Source: Chamaecrista fasciculata
Taxonomy: Eukaryota; Streptophyta; Magnoliopsida; Fabales; Fabaceae
Direction of reading: 5' to 3'
Assembly (NCBI GenBank): GCA_003254925.1
Contig: QANZ01056315.1
Location: 18,171 to 82,170, forward strand
Length of the DNA stretch: 64,000 nucleotides
Within the stretch, counting starts at the first letter, position 1. The number at the start of each line of letters is the position of its first letter. This document shows, piece after piece, positions 33,440 through 45,527 of the stretch. The notes under the pieces were generated by a model that was not told where the DNA came from, searched no databases, and worked only from the letters and a program-made list of their open reading frames with translations. The translations under genes and the position numbers were made by a program.

Positions 33440-35590
33440 AGACATATATAATAGTATGGGTATATTACAATTAAATATATATAATAAGTGATGTCATGAA
33501 AAATTTAATCTACCTTGATAACCACTTTGGATCCTCTATAGTATTAGGAGTGTAGTGCTGAGAAAGAAAAATATAAGGTAGAGAGAGAAAAATATTAGTA
33601 GGACTCACTTTCTCTCTCCACATGGGAAGTGGATTCTCTCCCTTGGGAATTCTCTCCTTTTCTCTCCCTTAAGTGACATTTGAACCGTAGAGAGAGAAAA
33701 ATGTTAGTAGGACTCACTTTCTCTCTCCACATGGGAAGTGGATTCTCTCCCTTGGGAATTCTCTCCTTTTCTCTCCCTTAAGTGACATTTGAACCGTTGC
33801 TTTACATCTAATGGTTTCAAATAAAGCCACGTCACCTTTTTTAGATAAAAAGCATTGTTTTGATGGTTTACTCTTCTTTTTTCTAATCGTCCCTGGATTA
33901 CTTTTTCCTCAACCTTCTTCTCCTCTACTTTGTCTGCATCATCTCCTTTGATTTTCTTTCATTCTTCTTCCATTACTACTTTCTCTTCATTCTTCCAAAA
34001 AAAAAAAAAAAGAAAATCTTCATCTCTCCATTTTGGCCTGGGTTAACAAAACGGTGTGTTTTGCTCAATGAATGATATGGCATGATATAAGAACATTGGA
34101 TGAAATTGATGGTTAAGACTTACTTAAAGAGAGAGAATATTAGAGGGAGAGGATCCACTTCCCTCTACTTCTTCCTTTCCCTCTCAACTTTACTACTACA
34201 CTTATAGTACACTATAAAAGATTCAAATTGCCTTAATAACTTGTATATATTATGATAATTGTGAATATGGATCGGACTATATATATCATGAATATTTATT
34301 TGTGTCACCGATCATGTAGACTTCTCAAGAGCTCAACGGTGATGATGAACCTCGTTTATTTGGGCATTGGACTGTAAGTATATATTTAATTAATTAGTGT
34401 GTGAAATTTATTTATGATTTTTTTTTTGAATTTTCAATAGTATGAGATATAATGTTTTTTTTGTTTATTTGAACTTTTATTATTAGAACGATGGGTTTAG
34501 AAAAGGTTGCTATAATCATTTATGCCAAGGGTTTGTGCAACTCGACAGAACAGTGCACCCTGGGTCTCTACTTACCCCTGATGAACAAATATATTCAAAA
34601 AAGGTTTCGTTTGTTCGTATATTTCAGGTAATGAATAAACTAATACAGAATTGTTCAAATATTCACATTGGTCCTAAGAGTATAAGGTAGATTTCAAATT
34701 GTTCCTATATATTTTAATAGTAATTCACTTTTTGGTCCCAAACTATTAAATATAATCATATCTATCTTATTTCAAATTCTAATGCCGCGAATCCAAAATC
34801 ACTACATGTTACTTTTGACGAATTCTTTTTTTTATTTAGATGAGACCATTAGCAAATGAGGTCAAATTGAATCCTAAAAATAGATAGTTTATTTGTGGGT
34901 GAACGAGTAAAATTGATTATATCACTCTCGTTTCACGTCTAAAAATGCAACAAGTTTGAAATTGTATGTTATTGTTGATTTACCTAGTTAATTAGGACAG
35001 TTGACAAATAAAGTAAAATCGCGCTCTTTAGGAGGTATTGGAATCGAAAGTGAACAATTCTAGAAACATGTGGGAGACTAATTTAAAACAAACAAAATAT
35101 TTAAAACCAATTTGAAGTTGATTATCTCATATTTTCAGGACCAATATGAGTATGTAAGCTTCCATTTTCATCCTCAAACTTTATATCAATTGTCAATTTC
35201 GTCCCTAATATAATAATATTATGCAGATGGGTCCAAATAAGCCTTGGCGGCTGATCATTAAAGACTATAAAAGTAGGGTATTGGCCAAGTGAGTTGTTCC
35301 CATACATGAGAAATGGTGCGAACCATGTGGGTGGAGGAGGAGCCACCAGAAAAAGTGGAGAAACATGGCCTCCAATGGGGAATGGCATTAAGCCTACGCT
35401 TTCCGTTGAATCTTCCTTCTTCTATGATTTTCGTTGGTTTGCTGCCCAAGAAGTTCCTCATTTTCCCGAGGACAAGTATATTGATGAGATTGTTGATTTT
35501 CCTAATTGCTATGGCTTGTTTAATCTCAAGAGAGAAGAATACCGTTATATCTTTGCTTATGGAGGTCCCGGAGGAAATTCTTGCAACTAA
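33440..35590 (+). pseudogene. Neprosin-like pseudogene, copy 5 (exons 5-7)
   Basis: Part of intron 4 is recognisable at 33440-33530 and 34230-34319. Exons 5 (34320-34373) and 6 (34487-34627, RKGCYNHLCQGFVQLDRTVH) are open with good splice sites. Exon 7 begins at 35227. One extra base near 35265 shifts the frame and causes an early stop just before the SELFPYM motif. The old frame reappears as MFPYMRNGANHVGGGGATRK...FAYGGPGGNSCN with stop at 35588-35590. Exons 1-4 are missing, replaced by the NUPT, ATPase fragment and foldback element. It is not translatable as a neprosin. Confidence 0.9.
33530..34230. mobile_element. Non-coding insertion in intron 4 of copy 5, with a 109-bp tandem duplication
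   Basis: The insertion breaks the TTGATAAC phrase of intron 4. Its ends (TCTATAGTATTAGGAGTGTA and, inverted, TTATAGTGTACTATAAGTGT) are imperfect inverted repeats. Inside, 33581-33689 and 33690-33798 are a tandem duplication differing at about two bases. There is no coding sequence. Confidence 0.6.
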
Positions 35591-35597
35591 TTAAGTC

Positions 35598-35908
35598 GGC
35601 CCAGTTCATTTGCGCTTTGATTATAATCTGCTTTGATTATAATCGTAATAAGCATGTTCGTTTAAGTTTTTTTTCTGATCAAATTATAATCATGATTTTT
35701 TAATAATCAAACACACTCAATTACACTTATACCCCTATATATATAGCTATAATTACTTATACTCTATCACATTCAATCACCCTCACAAGGGTAAAATAGT
35801 CATTTAATCTGAATATTGGGCTATGGTGTAAATACTTATTGTTTGTCTTGGGCTAAAATGTTATTTTGCCCAAATTATTTAGGGATCAAATTGTTATTTT
35901 AGCCACTC

Positions 35909-35939
<31 letters not shown>

Positions 35940-37465
35940 CCCTCTCGTCTCTCTCTCTCATGACTTCCATGAATTAAACCCACAAACAAATCGAGCTTCT
36001 TCTTCGTGAACTCAAACCCAACATCGTTTTCTTTGATTTCCGAGAGAGAACGAGTGAGAGAAGAGAGGAAACGATGGCGGTGAAGGTGAAGAAGACGACG
36101 ACGAATCGCTTGAATCCGACGGTGGCGACATTGGCGAATCTGATAAATCTGGACTCGAAGCCATATATCACAATACGATTACGAATTAGAAACTTCTCCG
36201 ATCGATCAATTTGATGGTCAATTACAGATCTGGAGAATCCTGACCCTCGCTCGAATAATAGTCCTATATATGTTTTAAACAAATTGAATCCAAACATATA
36301 TATACATTTATATATATATATATGTAGGGACGGCAACGGATAGGATATCCGAAAATTTTTCACTATCCGTATCCGTATCCGTTCATTCTTTTCAATATCC
36401 GTATCCTATCCTATCCGATATCCGGTATCCGACAGATATCCTAAATATCCAAAATATCCGAAAATAATGGATATAGGATAGGATATCCTAATTAAAAAAT
36501 CGGATATATCCAATATCCGATACCCAATATCCGTTAATTAAAATAAATTAATTAAAAATATAATAAAAAATGTATAAAATATAATAAAATATTTATATTA
36601 TAGGGTATCGGATACCGGATACCCTAACTATCCGTTCATTTCGGACGGATATCGGATAGTTGGTTTTTTATTTTTCAATACCCGTACCCTATCCGATATC
36701 CGGTATCCGACGGATACCGGATATTTTTTACGGATGGATTCGGACGGATATCCTAAATGCGGATCCAAATTGCCATCCCTATATATAAGTATAGACAAAA
36801 TGTAAGATGGAAGAATGTGGAAGGATATAGATGAAGGAAGAGAAAGAAGAATTGGAGAGTGTTATAATTAATTTTGGAAAAAGAGAGACGAGAGAGAACA
36901 AGTGAGAGAAGAGAGAAGCCAAACATTACGCTAAATTGAAGGTTTTTTCCGGATCCGATGTTTTTTTATCTTCTCTCATCTTGTGCGAAATGGTGGACCA
37001 TTTTTTTCGATGGTTCACCGTATGTCAAGGCCTAATCCGAAAAAATACTACACTTTAGTCCTTTTGGTCCACCATTTCGTAAGCAAAAATAAGTTCGGTG
37101 GACCAAACAAAATAATCACTCCAGAGTTGCACATGATTATAATCTTATTTTCACGTTTTCCAAGGCAACCAGTGACATAATTTGATTATTTTTTAAGTAA
37201 CAATCACATCCAAACACACTTTGATTATAATCAAATCACACCTTACTTTTTCCAACGTTTTCTTCCATTTCTACCCCTATACAATTTATCAATTTCCTTA
37301 CCCTTCTATCTACCAACCACAATCATTAAATACCCATTTCAATAATTTCACACCAAATAATCAACTTTCATCCAAACACCAATACACAAATAATCAACTT
37401 TGATTATAATCATATTCTGATTATAATTAAAGCAAATTTTATTATAAGCGCAAACAAACGGAGCC
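35598..37465 (-). mobile_element. Non-autonomous relative of the large Harbinger element, inverted
   Basis: Its left end GGCCCAGTTCATTTGCGCTT resembles the right end of the 39506-52503 element. Its right end, inverted, resembles that element's left end (GTTTGTTTGCGCTTATAATA). The subterminal 36985-37330 matches 39680-40000 of the large element in reverse. So the two belong to one family, in opposite orientation. No transposase is present. It sits 8 bp after the stop of pseudogene 5. The 3-bp duplication is not clear. A CT microsatellite lies at 35908-35965 and a hAT MITE is nested in it. Confidence 0.8.
36325..36781. mobile_element. hAT MITE composed of GGATATCC-type motifs
   Basis: Termini TAGGGACGGCAA and TTGCCATCCCTA are inverted with one mismatch. 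Flanks TATATATG and TATATAAG are an imperfect 8-bp duplication. The interior consists of repeated CGGATATCC / TATCCGTATCCG motifs in both orientations. It is nested in the non-autonomous Harbinger. Confidence 0.8.
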
Positions 37466-38386
37466 ATATGTATCCATATCTATATACTTCACTAATTTAT
37501 TATAATTTCTTCAAGATATGATCGATGGAGATTTTATTTTTAGATGGGTTCGGGCAAATTATTTGGATTTTAGAAAATGTAATCTGAAATTTAATAAATA
37601 AAAATAGTATACCCAAAGTGTCATTTTAATCTCTTATCTTTGGAGTAGGTTACATTGCATTAATCTAACCCTTTATCTTTCTTTTTTCCTTTTGTTGCGA
37701 ATTTGGTTCTTCAAAGTTTTCCAAAAGTTTTAACATTTGATTCCAATGATTGAATGTGGTCGTTTTCATCTCATTTTATGTTCGAATATGATTAATCTCA
37801 AGTTACATATTGCTTTTATAACGCATCGTTTCTTTGTTCAGTTGGAGCTTTCAAGAAATAATAAGGTCAAATTTAGCTCCAAAAGTGAGTCGTTTATTTT
37901 ATAGTCAAACGTGTAAAGTTAGTTATATTTCTCTGTTTCAAGTTTGATTGTGATGAATTCAGGGCTACGAGTTACTCTTAACAAGTCCTTAATTGGTCTA
38001 ATTGGAACTGTTATCAAATGAGATCAAAATAGGCTCAAAAGTGGTTCTGGCCCCCAAAAAATGAAAAAACAAATTATGAAAAAAATACTTTCAAGCCCAA
38101 TTTGACCTTGTTTGTTAAAAATGATCCCAACTGGACATAAAAATGATTTGCCAAGAGTAACTCATAGCTCCTAATTCGTCGCAATTGAACATTAAATGAA
38201 ATATATATGATCAATTCCGCTTATTTAATAATTGAACAAGCGATCCACTTTTAAAACTCAATTAAATCTTATTTGCTAACAACTCCAATTAAACAAAGAG
38301 AATCCAGATAGCAAGTACTCCCCTACTAAATATACGAAATAAAATTATTTATTAGGGCAAGAAAACATCAAGTAATTTTTAATAGT
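37466..38386 (+). repeat. 3' flank of pseudogene 5 (cluster-wide duplicated flank)
   Basis: Collinear with 25600-26460 downstream of gene 3. The homology stops at AAGTAATTTT just before an LTR-like TGTTGG start at 38387. No gene was seen. Confidence 0.7.
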
Positions 38387-39505
38387 GTTGGACTAAATTT
38401 TGATTAATGAGTTTTTAATTAATTAAATTAATTATTTCTTAATTAAATGTGATTAAGTTTTTGATAATGTCAAATATTTATTTAACAATCCAAAGTCTGA
38501 AAGTTGACTCCTAAAAGTTTTCAGATATAATATAGAATGATAAGTTAGACTACGAGTCTAGGTTTTCAATAGGTCCCTGAGTTAGTTAGAAATCGCTTTT
38601 AATTGGAGTTAGTAATTGGGAATTTGGGGTCATATAGAATATAGGAATAAAGTATGGCTTGTGGTAAAAGTTTGAGAGCAAATAGAGTTTAAAACTTTTA
38701 TCTGACATTATATTTTAGCACTACGATAGAATACCTTCGAGTAAGAATTGAAATATGTTAGAGATATAATTCTCAAAAACAAATTTCAAATTTAGAATCT
38801 GCACTTCAAAACGAAGCTAGCGATATAAATTTTGTCTATAAATTCTATTTCTAAAATTTTATGTATTTAGGGACTAATTTGAAAATATTTGAACGTTTTT
38901 GGATATTTTTGTGATTTTAACCTTAAAGGCTCTGCATCAGAATTCATTTTCTCCCCCCTTGACTTTTTAAAATTAAAAAAACGACCCCACTCACATCTAA
39001 ACCCACGCACGACATTCTCCTTCCTCATTTTCTCTTCCTCTTCGTTTCACACTCCCTCCTATTCTCACTCACAACAGCCGCTGTCCACCACTTTCACCAC
39101 CGCCGGCGGCCACCTCCGCCCGACCAGAAGCCGCCGCCGACCATCATCCAGCTACCACTGCAACTCCTCCTCTTCTCATCTTCTCTAGGTGACGTTTTTG
39201 CCCTCTTCTCGTCTATTTTGGTCCCATTTTCTGTGGCCTTCGTTTTCTGCTGCATAATCCTTGATTGCTATTTGTCCACTTTTGATATTCTTACAACTCT
39301 AGAATCATGCCATAGTCAATTAGAGGCTCAACCTCTTGTTCTTGAACTTCATGAACCTAGGGTTCACTTGAAATTTTAATTTTTGTCAAATCTTTCATAT
39401 TTCTTTGATTCAATGTTTTTACTAGAACAAATTGGTGATTTTAATGAATGTTTGTCATTGGATTGAAGTTTGGTGGCACTTTCATGAATTTAAAGACCCG
39501 ATTAA
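38387..39505 (+). mobile_element. LTR-like sequence, left part (continues at 52504-54764)
   Basis: Starts TGTTGGACTAAATTTTGATT directly where neprosin flank homology ends. The same opening occurs in reverse at 58127. 38940-39190 is pyrimidine-rich leader-like sequence with a GC-rich patch. No protein is supported. It is interrupted by the Harbinger at a TAA. The right part ends GGTCGTGACA at 54764, an LTR-like terminus. Interpreted as a long solo LTR or composite of LTRs; matching target duplications were not found. Confidence 0.5.
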
Positions 39506-41120
39506 GGGTCAGTTCGTTTGCGTTTTTTATAAAATTTGTTTTAATTATAATCGTAGTGTGATTATAATCAAAGTTGATTATTTTTGTAGTGGTGTTTGGA
39601 TGATTGTTGATTATTTGGTGTGAAATTATTAAAATGGGTATATAATGATTGTGGTAGGTGGATAAAAAGTAAGGAAATTGATGAATTGTATAGGGGTATA
39701 AATGGAAGAAAAAGTTGGAAAAAGTAAGGTGTGATTTTATTATAATCAAAATGTGTTTGGATATGATTGTTGGTTGAAAAAAAATCAAATATGTTACTGT
39801 TTGCCTTGAAAAACGTGAAAACTTGATTATTTTCATGTGCAAGTGGGGGGTGATTATTTGATTTGGCGCACCGAATGAATTTTGGCCTATGTAATGGTGC
39901 ACCAAAAGGACTAAAATGTACAATTTGTGCCCGACATTTGGTGCACTAGCGAAGAAAATGGTGCACTGTTTCGCAGCAGATGAGAGAGAAAGGAAAAGCG
40001 CAACAGACCCGAAATTTTCCTTCATTTTCTCCTAAAGCGTACGGTGGAAGCATGCAATGTAGTAATTTCCAACGGTAAACAAAAAATGCACAAATTGTAA
40101 ATTTAATCCCCCATTCTCTCTATCTCCACGCAGCGCATCTCTCTCTTTGGCAGCAGAAATCGTGAATCCCCCATTCTCTCTCAAAGCAGCAAGCATCGCG
40201 TCAGTGATCACCCCAACTTCCCAACTTCCTCCCTCCTGTTGCCTTCAGACGTCACCGGTAGCCGCCGCCAGAAGCAGCAGTTGCTGCGGATCAACTGGGT
40301 GAAGTGCACATCGCGTCAGATCATCGTTCATCCACTCTGTTGAAGGTTGGTTCTCCCTCATCTCCATGTATATTTTTTTTGTTATTGGTTCGATTTAAGA
40401 CCAATTAATTTCACTCCTTAATTATCATGTTCTTCATCTTGATCATACATAATTGGTCGAACCAAGTGAGATAAGTATTTGTGTTCTTCGTTCTTTTGAT
40501 ATGGTGATTTCATTGAACACACTGGAATATAGGAGATGTGAGGCATGTCATAGGAGATGTGATGTTCTTTACTGACCAATTTTGTATTAATTGACCAATT
40601 TCATGAGATTTTAGAGGAATGTCATAGGAGATGTCATGTTCTTTAACCTTAGAATGAAATTATTACAGGAGTTGTAGAGGAGGTGTATTATATGTATCTT
40701 CATATGCATGGTAGAGTTGGAATATATAGGGTGTAAATATGCATCTTGATGTGTGTGTAGTAAGTAATGCCGGCGATTTATTTCTCCTTCATAGGGTGTG
40801 AATATGCATATTCAATGAACTCATATAGTGGACTTGGAATATATAGGGTGTGAATATGCATCTTCATTTCTTATTGTTTTTTCACAAAATAAATAGTTCA
40901 TAGTATCATGTTTGCTTACCTATACAATTGACCTAGAAAATTCCCTTCTGTCCACTTACTGGTTTTAGATGTTGTCCCAATTTTTTTTCTGATGTTTTAT
41001 TTCAATTTTTTGTTTGGTATGTTGAAAGTGTATGCATTATTTTACATATGGACATATGCGTTGTTTCATCACTGAGTTTTGTGTGGCTGTGTGCAATCTG
41101 GGGGGGTTTTAGCTTGTCTT

Positions 41121-42171
41121 ATGGCGCCACCATACAAGACAAAAGGAAAAGGTGGACAAGCAAATTGGACGGAGTTGATGGACAAGATATTCTTGGAGTT
41201 CTGTGTGGAGGAGATGCTAGCTGGCAATCGACCCGGCCATTATTTCAATGATAGGGGCCAAAAAAACATTGCGGCAAAGTTCAAGCGGGCAACTTCATTG
41301 GACTGGACAGAACCACAGTTCAGGAATAGGTGGGGCCGATTGAAAAGGGATTGGACAAAATGGAATGGACTTCTTTACAGTACCACTGGCGCTGGCTGGG
41401 ATCCGATCACGAAGACTATCAGTGCAACCGACACTTGGTGGCAAGAAAAAATCGCGGTATTACACCACATGTTACTGCATATGTTTAATTGGTACAACCG
41501 GTTTACTTGTTGCATTCAATAGTTTGTTATTGTGTTACAGGAAGATCCGTCGATACAAAAGATGCGTTACCAGACTCTACCGTGCAAAGAACTAATGGAT
41601 CAGTTGTTCAGTGATGTGGTGGCAACTGAAGAAGATGCATTGTGCCCAAACTCCGGTTTCGTGCCCTCCTTTGCGGGGGACTCAAGCGATAATGACATAG
41701 GATTGCCGGAGCAGCCAAGAGAGGTTGACGGGCTTGATGCAAATTCCAGCAATAATGATGATCAGCCACAGCCCGTTGATGCATGTGGGGGCCCAAGATG
41801 GAGTCGGGGTCAGAGTTCTTCGGTGCAATCCGTACAAGGTGAGGCGAGGAAGAAAGCAATTGCTATGCTACGGAACTTGCTCGAGATGGAGTCGGGGTCG
41901 GAGTTCTTCGGCCTCTGTTGTAACGCATTAACAGAAAATGTGGTGATGGATTGGTTCATTGACTTGGAGGATAGCCCTGACGGTCAGCTTGCTTTCCTGA
42001 AAGCAAAGGTTTGTCAATGTCTTCATCTTATCGTTTCAATACATGTACGCAATTTAATTGTTGTTTTTTGTTAATATCAATACCAAAGCGTATTAGTTGC
42101 ATTTCACTATTAACTCAAACCAAATCGAACTCTAATTCATGTGTGTTCTGCAGATCTACGGTAAAAAATAG
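41121..42171 (+). CDS. Harbinger Myb/SANT-like DNA-binding protein (ORF1 type)
   Basis: Three exons give 273 residues: 41121-41456, 41541-42008 and 42154-42171, all phase 0 with GT-AG introns. Residues about 10-105 form a Myb/SANT-like domain of the plant transposon type (WTELMDKIFLEFCVEEMLAG, FNDRGQKNIAAKF, WGRLKRDWTKWN, WWQEKI). The C-terminal half is acidic and ends with LLEMESGSEFFGLCCNAL. The ATG at 41121 begins MAPPYKTKGKGGQ; upstream in-frame codons look like leader. In other PIF/Harbinger elements such a protein binds DNA and partners the transposase; the same role is inferred here. It is the only one of the four genes without an internal stop. Confidence 0.82.
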
Positions 42172-42675
42172 GCATGGATGATGGCTGCTGCAACCGTGAC
42201 GAGATGTTGGATGCACTCTAGTTTAGGGTTCTAAAATATTTGTTGCAACACGGTTATGACGTTTGTTAATAAGGTGGTGGATTTTAATGATGTGTGTATT
42301 GTATGTCTTGTAACGAATTTTTCGAATTTATTAATTAGTTTATGTATGTGTTGACGTTGGATTTATGTGATGGATTTATTGATAAGTATTTGTGTTCAAC
42401 CATTTGTTGAGATTGGATTTCAATGATGTGTCATGGTAAGAGAAGGGAAAATGCATGTTCATTTATTACTTGTTATTGTCATTGTCTAATCAAGTGTAGG
42501 TAATCAAGGAATTGTTGAGCATTTTGTAGTGATTAACAATAACGGTGTATATGAACCAAGCATTATATTGCTGGGAGGAAAAACATGCATGTGTGATAAG
42601 AGGTATTAACTAGTTAACTATGAACTAACATTGGATAGGATTTCAAGTTTGATGATTTGTGAAAAATTGGATATT

Positions 42676-43076
42676 AACTGGTCCACCGCTGAGCCACTAT
42701 AAATTTCATATGGCAACAATCGGTACACCGTTCCTCAATATCGGTGCGCTATTCATGAAGTTTATGATGACCAAACATAAGAGGCCATGAATTTCGGTAC
42801 ACCAACTCCTCAATCGGTCCATCTCTAACCCGCTGTAAATTTCCTATGGCAACAATCGGTGCACCGTTCCTCAGTATCGGTGCGCTATTCATGAAGTTTT
42901 TTATGAACAAACATAATAGACCCTGAATTTCAGTACATCAACTCCTCAATCGGTCCACCGCTAACCCACTGTAAATTTCCTATGGCAACAATCGGTGCAC
43001 CGCTCCTCAATATCCGTGCGCTAATCATGAAGTTTTTGATGAACAAACATAAGAGGCCCTGAAATTTGCTAATCAG
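42676..43076 (+). repeat. 136-bp tandem repeats, left array
   Basis: About three units with exact 136-bp spacing (anchor at 42695, 42831, 42967). Each unit holds several CGGTNNACC motifs (GGTCCACCG, GGTACACCG, GGTGCACCG) separated by AACCCACTGTAAATTT and TATTCATGAAGTTTTTGATG. The same unit recurs at 45528-46150 on the far side of the transposase, in the same orientation. Confidence 0.92.
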
Positions 43077-43231
43077 AAATTTGCTCTTAACTTATGTGTT
43101 TTCAAAAAAGTTTGATGTGAGGCTAGTGTAAGCTAGTGTAGTGTATGATAGTGAACATATGCAGCTGGTTTTTTCATGCCTTCCACTTTATAGTACAACA
43201 TCTATTGTTCCATCACAAGACTACACAACAC

Positions 43232-43960
43232 TCCACAATATGCATTTGTAGTACATCATGCACATGTCCATCATACAAGACTCCACACTATGCATTTGTA
43301 GGGAATCATGCATATGTCCATCATACAAGACTCCACACTATGCATTTGTAGTACATCATGCATATGTCCATCATAGAAGACTCTACACTATGCATTTGTA
43401 GTACATCATGCTCATGTCCATCATACAAGACTCCACACTATGCATTTGTAGGGAATCATGCATATGTCCATCATACAAGACTCCACACTATGCATTTGTA
43501 GTACATCATGCATATGTCCATCATAGAAGACTCTACACTATGCATTTGTAGTACATCATGCACATGTCCATCATACAAGACTCCACACTATGCATTTGTA
43601 GGGAATCATGCATATGTCCATCATACAAGACTCCACACTGCATTTGTAGTACATCATGCATATGTCCATCATACAAGACTCCACACTATGCATTTGTAGT
43701 ACATCATGCATATGTCCATCATAGAAGACTCTACACTATGCATTTGTAGTACATCACTACACATGTCCATCATACAAGACTCCACACTATGCATTTGTAG
43801 TGAATCATGCATATGTCCATCATACTAGACTCCACACTATGCATTTGTAGTACATCATGCATATGTCCATCATAGAAGACTCTACATTATGCATTTGTAG
43901 TACATCATGCACATGTCCATCATACAAGACTCCACACTATGCATTTGTAGGGAATCATGC
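43232..43960 (+). repeat. 50-bp tandem array with a 150-bp higher-order period
   Basis: Fifteen units of about 50 bp (TATGCATTTGTAGTACATCA...). Three variants recur in fixed order: GTACATCATGCACATG...CAAGACTCC, then GGAATCATGCATATG...CAAGACTCC, then GTACATCATGCATATG...GAAGACTCT. One variant near 43650 has a 2-bp loss, and one extra hybrid unit breaks the order. The array ends about 120 bp before the transposase ATG, just ahead of TATATATAC at 43970. Short frames across it are artefacts. Confidence 0.92.
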
Positions 43961-44080
43961 ATATGTTCCTATATATACATCTTCACATTGACAAACTCAT
44001 GAAAACTCAGCTCTTTACTAACCCTTCAAAATCCTTCAAAATCCTTCAAAAGCCTTCAAGAACAAATAGACTCATATATA

Positions 44081-45277
44081 ATGTCAATCCTTCAAAATCC
44101 CACGGTTAGATGCATTGTCACTGCAGTTGCAGCTGGAGCGTCTTCAGTCATTGTCGCCGAGCTGCAAGATGATGCAGATCAGGAAGCGTATTCTCCACCT
44201 AGACCACACCGTAACCCATTGCTAACAGGTCGGGCTTATGTGACTTATCTACTCGGACGCGATGAAAGTGTCTTTTTCAATCGGATGCGCATGGAGAAGA
44301 GTGTTTTTCTACACCTTTGTAGAACGTTGACAGAAGATCATGGGTTGCAGGGAAGCAGTCGAGTCCCCGTTGAAGAGGCCGTTGCAATATTCTTATACAT
44401 AGTGGGTGGTGGGAAGACAAATAGAGATGCTCAAGATAGATTCGAGCATTCCGGCGACACCATAAGTCGATATTTTAGTAAGGTGTTGATGTCGCTGCTT
44501 AGGTTGGCTACAGTTAATGCACGTGGACGCCGTGGAATGATGCGCGAAACCCACCCAAACATAGAGCATGATACAAGGTATTGGCCGTTTTTTAAGGATG
44601 TCATTGGCGCCATCGACGGAACCCATATACCATGTATTGTGCCCACGTCCCAGCAAATCAAATACATAGGCCGAAAGGGGACCCCAACAATGAACGTGTT
44701 AGCCGTATGCGATTAGGACATGCGGTTCACCTGGGCCCACGCAGGTTGGGAGGGGACAACACACGACGCGCGCATGTTCAATACGGCGTTGGCAAGGCGT
44801 AACTTGAAGTTCCCACACCCCCCGAATGGGAAGTACTACTTGGTTGATTTGGGGTTTCCTTTCATGAAAGGATTTATTACGCCGTATAGACGCGTTCGTT
44901 ATCATCTCGCAGACTATCGTCGACGCTTCACATTCGCCAATGGCGAGGAGAAGTTCAATTATCTTCATTCTAGCTTGCGCAGCACTATTGAACGTGCCTT
45001 TGGAGTGTTGAAGCAAAAGTTTAGAATCTTGCGGCTACCGCAACCATATTCGTATGGCAAGAAAGTCGGGATAGTTGTTGCTACATTGGCGTTGCACAAT
45101 TTCATCCGTGAACACATGGTGTACGATGAAGACTTCATACGCTATTCACAGGATGAGTTTGATGGAATCGACGACAACGACGACGATAGCGAAGAAATTG
45201 TCCCCGATTCCTCCACCGTGGACGAGACACGGGATCAAATTCGGGATGAAATTGTGCGCTTGTGGCGGCCGCAATGA
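44081..45277 (+). pseudogene. PIF/Harbinger DDE transposase with one internal TAG
   Basis: The frame has 398 sense-length codons with a single TAG at 44714-44716. Upstream, residues 60-140 form the HTH region (MEKSVFLHLC, VAIFLYIVGGGKTNRDAQDR, HSGDTISRYFSKVL), and GAIDGTHIPC carries the first catalytic Asp (residue 179). After the TAG, DMRFTWAHAGWEGTTHDARM leads to YLVDLGFPFMKGF (second Asp) and STIERAFGVLKQKFRIL (catalytic Glu, HARBI1-type ER-FG-LK). The acidic C-terminus ends IVRLWRPQ. The stop splits the triad, so no active enzyme forms without readthrough. Everything else is intact, so the lesion is recent. It is the catalytic partner of the SANT-like gene. Confidence 0.93.
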
Positions 45278-45527
45278 ACCTCTTTCCTTACTATGATCTC
45301 CTACTTTGTTAGATGAATTAATTTTCTATATGTACTTGTGATTTAATATTGATGTCAATTATCAATGAAGAAGTGGTGTAATGAATTAATGTTGGAATAG
45401 GTAATGAATTTTAATGACAATCATACAAAACCATCGAAGATCAGTATGCCACAACGGTGGACCGGAGAAATAGTTGGTGGAACGCAGAGGACTATTTGGT
45501 ATACTGAAAGGGGATAAAATGGTCCAC

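Noticed and set aside
39441..40025. 194-codon minus-strand frame
   Set aside because: It crosses the Harbinger terminus and is built from ATTATAATCA-rich subterminal sequence.
43232..43960. Regularly spaced 50-bp repeats resembling a CRISPR array
   Set aside because: There are no unique spacers: the whole unit repeats, in three ordered variants, inside a plant transposon.
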